The notes beneath the pieces are model-generated. The model did no database searches and was not told where the DNA came from. It saw only the letters and a list, made by a program, of their open reading frames with translations. The translations under genes and the position numbers were made by a program. Below, piece after piece: positions 27,413 through 36,404 of a stretch of 64,000 bases of DNA. Positions within the stretch are counted from its first letter, which is position 1, and each line of letters starts with the position of its first letter. Origin of the DNA: Paraburkholderia franconis (GTDB taxonomy: Bacteria > Pseudomonadota > Gammaproteobacteria > Burkholderiales > Burkholderiaceae); contig NZ_WHNP01000024.1 of the NCBI RefSeq assembly GCF_009362735.1, positions 1 to 64,000 on the forward strand, in the 5' to 3' direction.

Positions 27413-28492
27413 ATGCTAAAAATCGGAATCTCCGCCAACGCGCTCAAGTACAGCGGCGGCCTCGAACGCTATGCGATGGACCTCGTGCGCGGATTCGCGG
27501 GCATCGGCATCGAGCCTGCGTTCTTCGCGCGGCACTTCGACATGACGGTGCCGGAGAGCGGGCTCGTCGAGCGTCATCGAATCCCCGTGTCGTTTCTGCC
27601 GGGCAAATGGCGCGACGTATGGTTTTCGGCCCGTCTGCGCAGGGCGCGACGCGCGGCGGGCGTCGACGTGCTGATCGGCTGCAACCGCGTCGATTCTTCC
27701 GATATCGCGATTTGCGGCGGCACGCACATCGGCTTTCTGCGGGCGACGCGCCGCCCGGCGAAGCGTTCCGACCAGCGGCAGATCGAACTCGAAAAGCGCC
27801 AGTACGAACGCTCTGCGGTGATCGTCGCGCATTCCGACCTGATGCGCGACGAGCTGATCGAGCTGTACGGCGTGGATGAAGCGAAAATTGAAGTGCTCTA
27901 TCCGCCTGTCGACGGAGCGCGGTTCACGCCCGTCGACGCCGTGACGCGCGCCGCGCTGCGCAAGCGCTACGGCTTTGCCGACAATGAAATCGTGCTGCTG
28001 TTTCCGTCGAGCAGCCATCAGCGCAAGGGCTTGCCGCTGATCGAAGCCGCGCTGCGCGACATCGATCCGCGCGTGGTCGTCGCCGTCGCGGGCCGGCCGC
28101 TCGACAGGCCGGCAGAGCGCATCCGCCATATCGGCTACGTGCGTGAAATCGAAGACTGCTACCGTGCCGCGGACTTCACGATCCTCGCATCCGAATACGA
28201 GCCTTTCGGACTGGTCGGCGTCGAGTCGGTGATGTGCGGTACGCCCGTCATCTTCCCGTCGACGATCGGCTGCTGTTCGGCAATTGCCGGACAGGCGAAG
28301 TTCGTCTTTGCACACGGCGACGTGGCCGCGTTGCGGGCGGCGATCGAGCGCGCGGTGAAGACGTCATCGGCCGAAGCGCATGCCGCTGCCGGCCCGCGCG
28401 TGCCCGCCGGCTCCGTGCTTTACGACACGAGCGTGGCGGCTCACGTCGCGACGCTGTTGAAGCTGGCGCAGCGCGTGAGCCGCGCCCGCTAG
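27413..28492 (+). CDS. Family 4 glycosyltransferase (LPS core type)
   Basis: A 359-residue GT-B glycosyltransferase. The N-terminal acceptor domain begins LKIGISANALKYSGGLERYA. The C-terminal donor domain carries FPSSSHQRKGLPL and the EX7E motif in EYEPFGLVGVESVMCGTPV. The GGLERYAMDL element is the G-rich turn seen in WaaG-like enzymes that use UDP- or ADP-sugars. It follows msbA by 138 bases on the same strand and precedes a heptosyltransferase-like gene, so a step in core oligosaccharide assembly on the cytoplasmic face is inferred. Donor and linkage are not readable. The ATG at 27413 has little SD sequence but matches the family start. Confidence 0.85.
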   Translation: MLKIGISANALKYSGGLERYAMDLVRGFAGIGIEPAFFARHFDMTVPESGLVERHRIPVSFLPGKWRDVWFSARLRRARRAAGVDVLIGCNRVDSSDIAICGGTHIGFLRATRRPAKRSDQRQIELEKRQYERSAVIVAHSDLMRDELIELYGVDEAKIEVLYPPVDGARFTPVDAVTRAALRKRYGFADNEIVLLFPSSSHQRKGLPLIEAALRDIDPRVVVAVAGRPLDRPAERIRHIGYVREIEDCYRAADFTILASEYEPFGLVGVESVMCGTPVIFPSTIGCCSAIAGQAKFVFAHGDVAALRAAIERAVKTSSAEAHAAAGPRVPAGSVLYDTSVAAHVATLLKLAQRVSRAR

Positions 28493-28755
28493 CCGTTTGC
28501 CAGACTGCGATTGGAGGGCCACATGGTAAAATCAGGCGCTTCTGATGCAGATTATTCGTCGAACGATCGCGTGTTTCGGGTGACGGGCAACGGAAGTCAT
28601 TGCGCGCCTTTTTTGCGATAAGTTGCGCTCACGTATCAGCGGGCATCAGAGATGACACCGTCGGAAATGTTTTGTATGAGAAAAGAGCGGCCTGCTGTCA
28701 TCAAAGTGAGCAGCAGACGGGAATCGCTGGAGAGGGCCAACGCGGCGATCACCCA

Positions 28756-29883
28756 ATGAGTCGACTGTCCGGACGTATCCGAATCTTTGCGCGCGCCGTT
28801 CCGCGGCTCGCGCTCAAGCCATTGCGCCGCAAGCCCGCCGCACCCGCGCGCATCCTGATTGCCCACCATCTGCTGCTCGGCGATACGCTGCTGCTCACGC
28901 CGTTGCTGGCGAAGCTGCGCGCGCAGTATCCGCAGGCGGATATCGTGCTCGCGTGCCCGAAGCCGATCGTGCCGCTGTATGCCGCGCGGCCGTTCGACGT
29001 CACGGCCTTGCCGTTCGATCCGCGCGATCTGCCGACGGTGCAGCACGTGTTGCGCTCGGGCCCGTACGATCTGGGCATCGTCGCGGGCGACAACCGGCAC
29101 AGCTGGCTTGCGCTCGGCGCGGGCTGCCGCTGGATTGTTGCGCATGCAGCCGATGTGCCTGCATGGAAGAACTGGCCCGTCAACGAACACATTCCGTATC
29201 CGTCGAAGCCGGCCGCGTGGGCCGACCTCGCGACGGAACTGGTGGACGGCGAGTCGCCGCGTCGCTACCGGACTCAGGATTGGCCGGCGCCCGCCGCTTC
29301 AGCCGTGTTGGACGAACGGCTGACGCAACGGCCGTATGTCGTGCTGCATCCGGGCGCGAGCACGGCCGTCAAGCGCTGGCCGGACGCGCGCTGGCGCGAA
29401 GTCGCCGAATACGTTGCCGGCCTCGGATACATGCCCGTATGGAGCGGCGGCCCCGGCGAAACCGATCTGATTCGCCGCATCGATCCCGATCCGGGGCATC
29501 CGAATCTGGCGGGGCGGCTCGGGCTCGGCGAACTGTGGCATCTGTTTGCCGGCGCACGTGCGGTGGTGTGTCCCGATACGGGCGTCGCGCATCTGGGACG
29601 CCTCGTCGGCGTGCCGACGATTGCGCTCTTCGGTCCCGGCAATGCGCTGATTCACGGCGCCGGTCAATACTGGAGCGACGTGCCGTTCGTACCCGTCACG
29701 ATCGCCGATATGCCGTGCCGTGACGAGCCGTTTATTTTTCGCCGCGAGGTGCCGTGGGTCCGCCGTTGCGACCGCAACGCCGAGACTTGCGTCGACTGGC
29801 ACGGCGATCACGCTGCCTGTATGGGTCGCCTGACAGTCGATTCCGTCTGCCGGGCGTTGAGCGATGCACTGGGAGTCTCATGA
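28756..29883 (+). CDS. Family 9 glycosyltransferase (heptosyltransferase-like)
   Basis: A 375-residue GT-B protein of the ADP-heptose transferase family. Motifs are AHHLLLGDTLLLTPLLAKLR (catalytic Asp region), YVVLHPGASTAVKRWPDARW and VVCPDTGVAHLGRLVGVPT with FGPGN. A basic N-terminal stretch (about 25 residues with RIRIFARAV) precedes the fold, and the C-terminus has several Cys (CRDEPF, RRCDRNAETC, AACMG). It probably adds heptose or a related sugar to the LPS core. The start at 28756 is preferred for length; an in-frame ATG at 28600 would add 52 residues without similarity. Its stop overlaps the start of the O-antigen ligase gene (ATGA), implying translational coupling. Confidence 0.85.
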   Translation: MSRLSGRIRIFARAVPRLALKPLRRKPAAPARILIAHHLLLGDTLLLTPLLAKLRAQYPQADIVLACPKPIVPLYAARPFDVTALPFDPRDLPTVQHVLRSGPYDLGIVAGDNRHSWLALGAGCRWIVAHAADVPAWKNWPVNEHIPYPSKPAAWADLATELVDGESPRRYRTQDWPAPAASAVLDERLTQRPYVVLHPGASTAVKRWPDARWREVAEYVAGLGYMPVWSGGPGETDLIRRIDPDPGHPNLAGRLGLGELWHLFAGARAVVCPDTGVAHLGRLVGVPTIALFGPGNALIHGAGQYWSDVPFVPVTIADMPCRDEPFIFRREVPWVRRCDRNAETCVDWHGDHAACMGRLTVDSVCRALSDALGVS

Positions 29884-31148
29884 AAAACTTGGCGGCGCGC
29901 GGAGAGCGCGTGCTTTGGGTTGCCTGCCCGATCATCCTGTTTGCGGTCATGTTCGGACACATGACCGCGATCGTCTATAACGGTCTCGCGCTGCTGGCTA
30001 TCGGTACGCTGTGCGCTGCGTTCGCATCGGATACGCCGGCGCTGCGCCGCTGGCCGCTCGTCGTGCCGATCTGTGCGTGGGCCGCATGGGCGCTGGCTGC
30101 CGTCGTGTGGTCGCGCGCGCAGCCCGTCAGCCTGCATCAGTGGTTCGACGAGATTCTCTATCCGTTTGTCGCCTTTCTCGGCTTCTGGGTCGTCGGCAGC
30201 CGCACGCAGTGGCCGACCTCCTTCGTCGCCGTCACGTGGATTGCCGCCGCGTTGCTGGCGCTCACGAGCATCGTCAACTGGGGCCATCTGCAGCCGCCGA
30301 CGGCCGATACGTTCCTGCTTCACTACTACAACCGCGTCGGCCATACGAGCACGCTGGCCGTGTTCGCGATGCCGCTCTTCTCCGGCGTGATGCTGCGCGC
30401 GCGGTGGCGGGCAGCCGGTATGACGGGGCTCATCCTGTGCCTGTTCGTCGGGCTCGCCACGCTCAATCGTTTCTTCTGGCCCGCCGCGGCGATCACGCTG
30501 CTGGTCGCGCTGTTTCCGTTCTACCGCAAGCGGATGTTGATCGCGGGCGTGGTGTGCGTCATCGCGGCCGCCGCGGCGCTCGGAAGCCTCGAACTGAGCG
30601 CGCGGCTGCGCTACGGCGACGCGGCGCCGCGTCCGGCGCAAGGCGACTTCCACATCGGCGGACATCAGATCTACCTGCCGCCCGCGCTGGCGGGAATCGG
30701 CGACACGGTGTCGAACGATACGCGTCCCAAGCTGTGGACGTTCTACGAGCGTGTGGGCGCGGAGCATACGTGGACGGGCATCGGTTTCGGCAAGCCGCTT
30801 CCGGGCATCGCCTATCGGAACCAGATGCCCGCGAGCCTGCTGACGCTCGAGCCTCAGGCGCTGACGCATGCGCATAATCTGTTCATCAACACGTGGCTGC
30901 AGACGGGGATCATCGGCCTCGCGCTGCAATCCGTGCTGCTGCTTGCGCTCGTCGCGCGCTTCTGGAACTTGCGTCACGTCGAGCCGCTCGTCAGCGCAGC
31001 GGGTGTTGCGCTCGTCGCGGGCATGCTCGCGAAGAACCTGACGGACGACTTCATGTGGCAAACGACAATTCTCGCTTTCTGGTGCTTCTCCGGTCTGCTG
31101 CTGGGAATCGGCGAGCGCAGCCGCGAAACGCGCAAGGTGATGTCATGA
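29880..31148 (+). CDS. O-antigen ligase family membrane protein (WaaL-like)
   Basis: A 422-residue polytopic inner-membrane protein with about ten to twelve hydrophobic segments. The large periplasmic loop (about residues 235-320) contains RPKLWTFYERVGAEHTWTGI and LTHAHNLFINTWLQTGIIG, the Wzy_C/O-antigen ligase signature with the conserved HxxN-type region. WaaL-type enzymes transfer undecaprenyl-linked O-polysaccharide to the lipid A-core in the periplasm; related proteins ligate other glycans. ATG 29880 overlaps the preceding stop by 4 bases, and its own stop overlaps the next gene in the same way. This replaces a longer in-frame start at 29754, whose extension is non-hydrophobic and lies within the previous gene. 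Confidence 0.85.
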   Translation: MKNLAARGERVLWVACPIILFAVMFGHMTAIVYNGLALLAIGTLCAAFASDTPALRRWPLVVPICAWAAWALAAVVWSRAQPVSLHQWFDEILYPFVAFLGFWVVGSRTQWPTSFVAVTWIAAALLALTSIVNWGHLQPPTADTFLLHYYNRVGHTSTLAVFAMPLFSGVMLRARWRAAGMTGLILCLFVGLATLNRFFWPAAAITLLVALFPFYRKRMLIAGVVCVIAAAAALGSLELSARLRYGDAAPRPAQGDFHIGGHQIYLPPALAGIGDTVSNDTRPKLWTFYERVGAEHTWTGIGFGKPLPGIAYRNQMPASLLTLEPQALTHAHNLFINTWLQTGIIGLALQSVLLLALVARFWNLRHVEPLVSAAGVALVAGMLAKNLTDDFMWQTTILAFWCFSGLLLGIGERSRETRKVMS

Positions 31149-32398
31149 CGCTCCGCCGCGAGTCCCGCAAACCCGTTGCCGACCGCCACGCGCACGTGCG
31201 CGAAGCCGACGGCGCGCCGTTGCGCATCCTGTTCCACATCAACGACTTCGGCAAAGGCGGTACGGAAACGTCGTTGCTCGCGTGGCTCAATGCGTTGGAC
31301 AGACGGCATTTCGCGCCGGCCGTCTCGGTTGCGTATCCGACCGACGATCTCGCGTTCTGGCAGGCCCATTCGATTCCCGCCGATGTCCCCGTCTACGTGC
31401 TGGCGGAGCCGGGCTGGATGCACGGCACGCATCTGATCGCACGCAAGCGCAAGCTCAAGGGCGCGAAGAAGCTCTATCACAAGCTGCTGACGTATGGCGT
31501 CGTCAGGCCGCTGGCCGCGCGCCGCTTCACGCGTATCGCGCGAAGCTTCGACATCGTCTGCGACTACGATTTTTCGCTGCGCCATCTGGCCGGCCGCTGC
31601 GACGTGCCCGTGGTCGGCGTGAGCCACTTCAGTCTCGCGACCCGCATCGGCAACCGTGGCGCGCGCTTTCTCGCGCGACGGATGAACCAGTACCGGCGCT
31701 ATGCCGCCGTCGCCATGATCACGCCGGCCATGGCGCGTGAAGCCGAGTCGCTGTTCGGCAGCGACCGGCTGAACCTGGTCGAGTTGCCCAACGTGATCGA
31801 CATCGCGCGAATCCGGCGCGACGCGACGGCGAGCGTCGACTATCCGGCGAATCCGTACATCGTGTCGGTGGCAAGGCTCGACGAGGGGCAAAAGGATAAC
31901 TCGACGCTGCTGCGCGCGTTCGCCGAAGTCCGCCGACGCGCCGCGACGCCGATCGATCTCGTGCTGATCGGCGAAGGCCGCGACCGCGCGAAGCTGGAGC
32001 AGCTCGCGGCCGAACTGGGCATCGGCGCTCACGCGCAGTTCCTCGGGTTTCGCGCGAATCCGTTCCCGTACATACGACGCGCGGAGATGCTGGTCCTGAG
32101 CAGCCGCTACGAAGGCTGTCCGATGGTGCTGGGCGAAGCGATGGCGATCGGCACGCCCGTGATTTCCGCCGATTGTCCGACGGGGCCGCGTGATCTTTTA
32201 GACGGCGGCGATGCGGGTCTGCTCGTGCCGCCAGGCGACGTCGGCGCGATGGCGGCGGCGATCGAGCGCCTGCTGAAGGACAGCGCTGCGCGCCGGGTGC
32301 AGATCGAAAACGCCAACAGGAAAGTGGCGTCGTTTGCGCCGGAAAACGCAAGCCGACGCATGCTGCAACTCGTGCGGCGGCTTCGCGGGATGAAGTAA
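31145..32398 (+). CDS. Family 4 glycosyltransferase
   Basis: A 417-residue GT-B enzyme. After a polar N-terminal tail of about 27 residues it has LRILFHINDFGKGGTETSLL (G-rich acceptor loop). The donor domain shows IVSVARLDEGQKDNSTLLRA, LVLIGEGRDRAKLEQL and the EX7E-type SSRYEGCPMVLGEAMAIGTPV. ATG 31145 overlaps the O-antigen ligase stop (ATGA), so the heptosyltransferase-like, ligase and this gene form a coupled unit. The role is probably transfer of a sugar in LPS core or O-glycan assembly on the cytoplasmic face; specificity is unknown. It is the last gene of the envelope block. Confidence 0.87.
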   Translation: MTLRRESRKPVADRHAHVREADGAPLRILFHINDFGKGGTETSLLAWLNALDRRHFAPAVSVAYPTDDLAFWQAHSIPADVPVYVLAEPGWMHGTHLIARKRKLKGAKKLYHKLLTYGVVRPLAARRFTRIARSFDIVCDYDFSLRHLAGRCDVPVVGVSHFSLATRIGNRGARFLARRMNQYRRYAAVAMITPAMAREAESLFGSDRLNLVELPNVIDIARIRRDATASVDYPANPYIVSVARLDEGQKDNSTLLRAFAEVRRRAATPIDLVLIGEGRDRAKLEQLAAELGIGAHAQFLGFRANPFPYIRRAEMLVLSSRYEGCPMVLGEAMAIGTPVISADCPTGPRDLLDGGDAGLLVPPGDVGAMAAAIERLLKDSAARRVQIENANRKVASFAPENASRRMLQLVRRLRGMK

Positions 32399-32531
32399 AG
32401 GCCGGCGCGATGATCAGCGGACGCTGCGATTGCGTCGCGCTGGGCGCATGCGTGCACGCGCGCATGCGCCTATGCGAAGCACGCAATGATCGCGCTCCCT
32501 CCGGTGACGTGCGCCTCGTTGGCCAGGCGCT

Positions 32532-32828
32532 CTACACGCCGCTCGTCACTAGCGATAACACCGACAGATCCGGATGCGTCCCTTCGACGATGCTCTTGCC
32601 GACGTGCACGGCTTCATACGTCGCATCGTCGAGCGTCTTGAACGACTCCTCGCCATCCGCGTGAAACGGCACCGTATGGCCGGGCAGTTTCGGGTCCGCA
32701 CCGGGGTGGCACACATAGCCGATGTACGTGTAGCGCTCGCTCCCATCCTTCGGGGACGGCGCGACGTGAATCTCGAAGCCTTCGTATTCGACCGTCTGCC
32801 AACGCAGGATTACGGCGTCGTCGGACAT
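32532..32828 (-). CDS. Conserved-looking hypothetical protein (98 aa)
   Basis: A 98-residue acidic protein starting MSDDAVILRWQTVEYEGFEI, soluble, with aromatic-rich beta-strand-like segments (YTYIGYVCHPG, HTVPFHADGEESF). CGGAGG stands 6 bases before the ATG, a strong ribosome binding site that supports expression. No motif is recognised. It converges on the glycosyltransferase at 31145-32398 and is followed on the same strand upstream by two other small genes with equally strong ribosome binding sites (33143 and 33506). Function unknown. Confidence 0.7.
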   Translation of the reverse strand: MSDDAVILRWQTVEYEGFEIHVAPSPKDGSERYTYIGYVCHPGADPKLPGHTVPFHADGEESFKTLDDATYEAVHVGKSIVEGTHPDLSVLSLVTSGV

Positions 32829-32981
32829 GATTGCCTCCGTGCAGGGCGGGCGCGTCGATTGGCCTGTGGGTAACGGGCGAGACTGACGCTGCGCCGCGTG
32901 TCATGCGCCGCGGTGCGCGGCGCGGTGATGTCGAATGGTTCAGCGCGAATGGCGCGGCATGGATGTTCAGCGACTGCGGGA

Positions 32982-33143
32982 TCAGTGCCGATGCCGCATC
33001 CGTTCCCACCAGCGATGCCCGTCGAAGCGGCCCAACATCCTGTCGCGAAGAGGGTGATCGCGCCGCCACTGATGCGATAGCAGCGTCGCGATGACGGCCA
33101 GCACGACGATGCCGACCACGATGCTTACCATTGATTCAGCCAT
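32982..33143 (-). CDS. Small single-pass membrane protein (53 aa)
   Basis: The reverse strand from 33143 encodes 53 residues: MAESMVSIVVGIVVLAVIAT followed by LLSHQWRRDHP and a basic, aromatic tail ending in GHRWWERMRHRH. One membrane helix (about residues 5-22) is flanked by a strongly positive C-terminal side, so the tail should face the cytoplasm. GGAGG sits 5-6 bases before the ATG. Overlapping frames on both strands are open here but have no SD. The combination of perfect SD, membrane helix and charged tail makes this a likely real gene. Function unknown. Confidence 0.55.
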   Translation of the reverse strand: MAESMVSIVVGIVVLAVIATLLSHQWRRDHPLRDRMLGRFDGHRWWERMRHRH

Positions 33144-33281
33144 GGCAGCCTCCGTCTATTGCAACTGCATACGGGAAGTCTAGTTGATTTGTTAGAACAG
33201 GGCGGTTGATGCCCAGTCCACGCTTTCCTCGATGCCGTCCCCGATCAATCTTTGTAACGCCTACACGGAATCCATTGAAAT

Positions 33282-33506
33282 TCAGTATCGCCCGTCAATG
33301 CGACGCGCATCGGCGGAACGATCTTCATCGTCGGAAAAGAGCGCTTCGAGGCCGAACAGCCACGCGACGCCGAACGCGAAAATGCCGGCCACCGAGCGCT
33401 TCGTCAGCGTCGGGGCATTGTCGGGCGGTGCCCCGCGAAGCCTGTCGTAGCGGGCCTCTGGCAAGGGTTCTGGGTCGTCCGTGTATTCGAATTGTTCTGT
33501 GTGCAT
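33282..33506 (-). CDS. Small hypothetical protein with one hydrophobic segment (74 aa)
   Basis: A 74-residue protein starting MHTEQFEYTDDPEPLPEARY. An acidic N-terminal third is followed by a hydrophobic stretch (SVAGIFAFGVAWLFGLEALF, about residues 38-57) and an acidic/basic tail (SDDEDRSADARRIDGRY). The layout suggests a single-pass inner-membrane protein. GGGAGG lies 5-6 bases before the ATG at 33506. It is the first of three small minus-strand genes. No family recognised. Confidence 0.65.
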   Translation of the reverse strand: MHTEQFEYTDDPEPLPEARYDRLRGAPPDNAPTLTKRSVAGIFAFGVAWLFGLEALFSDDEDRSADARRIDGRY

Positions 33507-33587
33507 GTCGCCTCCCGCGCGTGGTGTCAGTGCGTCAGAGCAATTGCTGTGCCACGCGAGGGGGAGCGAAATGGGAAGGGCGATGCG

Positions 33588-35057
33588 TTACATCAGCACA
33601 ATGTCGTACTGCTCCTGGCTCAAATTCGACTCGACCTGCAACGACACCGGCTTGCCGATGAAATCGATCAGCATCGCCAGATGCTGGGATTCTTCCTCGA
33701 GGAACAGATCGATGACCTGCTGCGACGCCACCACGCGAAACTCGCGCGGATTGAACTGGCGCGACTCGCGCAGGATTTCGCGCAGCACGTCGTAACAGAC
33801 GGTGCGCGCCGTCTTCACCTGGCCTTTGCCCTGGCAGACAGGACACGGCTCGCACAGCACGTGCGCGAGCGATTCGCGCGTGCGTTTTCTCGTCATCTCG
33901 ACGAGCCCGAGCTGCGAGAACCCATTGACTGTCACGCGCGTGCGGTCGCGCGCGAGCGCCTTCTTCAGTTCGTTGAGCACCTGGTCGCGATGCTCGGCGT
34001 TTTCCATATCGATGAAGTCGATGATGATCACACCGCCCAGGTTGCGCAGCCGCAGTTGACGAGCAATCGTGTGCGCCGCTTCGAGGTTGGTCTTGAAGAT
34101 CGTATCGTCGAAATTGCGCGCGCCGACGTAGCCGCCCGTGTTGACGTCGATGGTCGTCATCGCTTCCGTCTGGTCGATCACGAGATAGCCGCCCGACTTC
34201 AGATCGACGCGCCGCGACAGCGCACGCTGGATTTCCGTTTCGATGTTGTAGAGATCGAAAAGCGGGCGCTCGCCGGTGTAGTGATGCAGCTTCGACGACA
34301 CGGCCGGTGTGAACTCCGCCGCGAACTCCGAAAGCATCTGATACGTCTCGCGCGAGTCCACCTGAATGCGCGTGGTCTCATCGTTGACGAAGTCGCGCAG
34401 CACGCGCTGCGCGAGATTCAGGTCTTGATAGAGCAGGCTCGTGGCCGGCATGCGCTGCGCCTGCGAGAGTATCGTCGCCCACGTCTTGCGCAGATACGCG
34501 ACATCGGCGGCGAGCTCTTCGCTCGTTGCGTCTTCGGCGATGGTGCGCACGATGTAGCCGCCTTTCTCGTCGACGGGCAGCACCGATGTGAGCCGCGCTC
34601 GCACGGCCTCGCGCTCCGCTTCGCTCTCGATCTTCTGCGAGATGCCGATGTGCGGCTCTTGCGGCAGATAGACGAGCGTGCGTCCCGCGATGCTCACTTG
34701 CGTGGAAAGCCGCGCGCCCTTGGTGCCGATCGGGTCCTTGACGACCTGGACCATCAGCGTCTGCCCTTCGAAGACGATCTTCTCGATGGGCTGATGCGGC
34801 ACCGGTTGCTGCGTTTCGCCCGCGAGCCGCGGATGCCAGATATCGGCGACATGCAGGAACGCGGCACGCTCCAGACCGATATCGATGAACGCCGACTGCA
34901 TGCCCGGCAGCACGCGCACGACCTTGCCGAGATAGACGTTGCCGACCCGCCCGCGCGACAGCGTGCGTTCGACATGAAGCTCCTGCACTGCGCCCTGCTG
35001 GACCAACGCGACGCGCGTCTCCTGTGGCGTGACGTTAATCAGGATTTCTTCGTTCAT
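33588..35057 (-). CDS. rng: Ribonuclease G
   Basis: A 489-residue endoribonuclease, the same length as E. coli RNase G. The S1-like RNA-binding domain is near the N-terminus (GRVGNVYLGKVVRVLPGMQS through FLHVADI). The catalytic DNase I-like domain includes DVNTGGYVGARNFDDTIFKTN and IIIDFIDMENAEHRDQV, and the Zn-link is CEPCPVCQGKG. It cuts single-stranded A/U-rich RNA and matures the 5' end of 16S rRNA. It lies 7 bases after maf, as in many proteobacteria (maf-rng), and probably belongs to the nadD-rsfS-rlmH-maf-rng unit. Unlike RNase E there is no long C-terminal scaffold. Confidence 0.95.
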   Translation of the reverse strand: MNEEILINVTPQETRVALVQQGAVQELHVERTLSRGRVGNVYLGKVVRVLPGMQSAFIDIGLERAAFLHVADIWHPRLAGETQQPVPHQPIEKIVFEGQTLMVQVVKDPIGTKGARLSTQVSIAGRTLVYLPQEPHIGISQKIESEAEREAVRARLTSVLPVDEKGGYIVRTIAEDATSEELAADVAYLRKTWATILSQAQRMPATSLLYQDLNLAQRVLRDFVNDETTRIQVDSRETYQMLSEFAAEFTPAVSSKLHHYTGERPLFDLYNIETEIQRALSRRVDLKSGGYLVIDQTEAMTTIDVNTGGYVGARNFDDTIFKTNLEAAHTIARQLRLRNLGGVIIIDFIDMENAEHRDQVLNELKKALARDRTRVTVNGFSQLGLVEMTRKRTRESLAHVLCEPCPVCQGKGQVKTARTVCYDVLREILRESRQFNPREFRVVASQQVIDLFLEEESQHLAMLIDFIGKPVSLQVESNLSQEQYDIVLM

Positions 35058-35064
35058 GGTGTTG

Positions 35065-35694
35065 TTAGAAGTCGATGCGCGCCGCGCGCAGAAGGGCAGC
35101 GGTTTCAAACAATGGCAAACCCATGATACCTGAATAGGACCCGTCGATATGCTCGATGAACTCCGCCGCACGCCCCTGAATGCCATACGCGCCTGCCTTG
35201 CCGAGCGGCTCGCCGCTGGCCGCATAGCGCCGCAGCGCATTGCTTTGCACCGCAGCAAATCGCACGCGCGATACCGACAGCGCGGGCGTCAGCAATTCGC
35301 CCTGCGCATCGACGACGGCAACGGCCGTCAGCACCTCATGATCGCGGCCGGCGAGACGCGCGAGCATCGCCACGGCGTCGTCGGCATCGACAGGCTTGCC
35401 GAGAATCGCATCGTCGATCGTGACGGTTGTATCGGCAACGAGGACGGGTGCGTTCGCATGACTTCCCGCCACCAGCCGCGCGCGTGCCGCCTGCGCCTTC
35501 GCAATGCACACGCGCATCACGTAGTCGTGCGCGCGCTCGCCGGGCAGTTCGGCTTCGAGCGCTTCGGCATCTTCATCGGGACGCGGCAGCAGCAGTTCGA
35601 AGCGCACGCCGAGCTGGGTCAGCAGTTCCTGACGGCGCGGGCTTTGCGACGCGAGATAGACGAACGGCCAGGCAGCCGCGGACGAAGTGGACAT
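35065..35694 (-). CDS. maf: Maf-type nucleoside triphosphate pyrophosphatase
   Basis: A 209-residue Maf/YhdE-YceF family protein: VYLASQSPRRQELLTQLGVR at the nucleotide-binding end, VLVADTTVTIDDAILGKP with the conserved acidic pair, and YAASGEPLGKAGAYGIQGRA plus IDGSYSGIMGLPL at the C-terminus. The family hydrolyses non-canonical or canonical NTPs (for example dTTP/UTP or m7GTP) to monophosphates, limiting misincorporation. Seven bases separate it from rng, and 165 bases separate it from rlmH upstream. The start at 35694 gives the usual short lead before the SQSPRR loop. Confidence 0.93.
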   Translation of the reverse strand: MSTSSAAAWPFVYLASQSPRRQELLTQLGVRFELLLPRPDEDAEALEAELPGERAHDYVMRVCIAKAQAARARLVAGSHANAPVLVADTTVTIDDAILGKPVDADDAVAMLARLAGRDHEVLTAVAVVDAQGELLTPALSVSRVRFAAVQSNALRRYAASGEPLGKAGAYGIQGRAAEFIEHIDGSYSGIMGLPLFETAALLRAARIDF

Positions 35695-35859
35695 GGATCG
35701 GTATTCAATAGAAAGAGAAGGGCGCAGCTTAGGCAACGCGAAGCGGACGACAGGTGGTGAGCGTACCAGACGAGGCGGGCGCCGCGCACCTGGCCGTTCG
35801 GCCAGGTTGCGCCCGCCGATGCGCGGCCGGAAGATGACCGGCATGTTCAGACCCGAGGT

Positions 35860-36330
35860 TCAGGCCCGATGATAAGGATGATTCTGCGTGATGGTCCACG
35901 CGCGATACAACTGTTCGGCAAGCAGCACGCGGACCATCGCATGCGGCAGCGTGAGGCTCGACACGCGCAGCATCATGTCGGCGCGCGCCTTCAGTTCGGG
36001 GTCGAGCCCGTCGGCGCCGCCGATCAGAAACGCGACGTCGCGTCCGTCCTGCTGCCACGAGGGCAGCGCGTTCGCGAGCTGCATCGTGGTCCAGTCCTTG
36101 CCGCGCTCGTCGAGCGCAACGATGCGCGCGTTCTTCGGCAGCGCGGCTTCGATCTTCTGCCGCTCGGCAGCCATCACGCTCTCGGCGGAGCGTCCCGACG
36201 AGCGTTGCTCGGGCTTGATCTCACGCAGTTCGATGCGCAGCTCGGGCGGCATCCGCTTCGCGTATTCGTCGAAGCCCGTCGCGATCCAGTCGGGCATCTT
36301 GTGGCCGACAGCGAGGATATGCAGTTTCAT
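35860..36330 (-). CDS. rlmH: 23S rRNA (pseudouridine1915-N3)-methyltransferase RlmH
   Basis: A 156-residue SPOUT-class methyltransferase with the standard length. It starts MKLHILAVGHKMPDWIATGF, and the knotted SAM site is formed by FLIGGADGLDPELK and SLTLPHAMVRVLLAEQLYRA. It ends with the conserved NHPYH near the C-terminus, needed for catalysis. RlmH methylates pseudouridine 1915 in helix 69 of 23S rRNA on assembled 70S ribosomes. It follows rsfS by 74 bases; this pairing is widely conserved and both products act on the large ribosomal subunit. Confidence 0.95.
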   Translation of the reverse strand: MKLHILAVGHKMPDWIATGFDEYAKRMPPELRIELREIKPEQRSSGRSAESVMAAERQKIEAALPKNARIVALDERGKDWTTMQLANALPSWQQDGRDVAFLIGGADGLDPELKARADMMLRVSSLTLPHAMVRVLLAEQLYRAWTITQNHPYHRA

Positions 36331-36404
36331 CGTCGGGATAGCGCCGGATCAGATGGGTGCGCAGCCGGGAGCGTGGCCCACGGCTCGGACGGCGCGCGCC
36401 GCGC

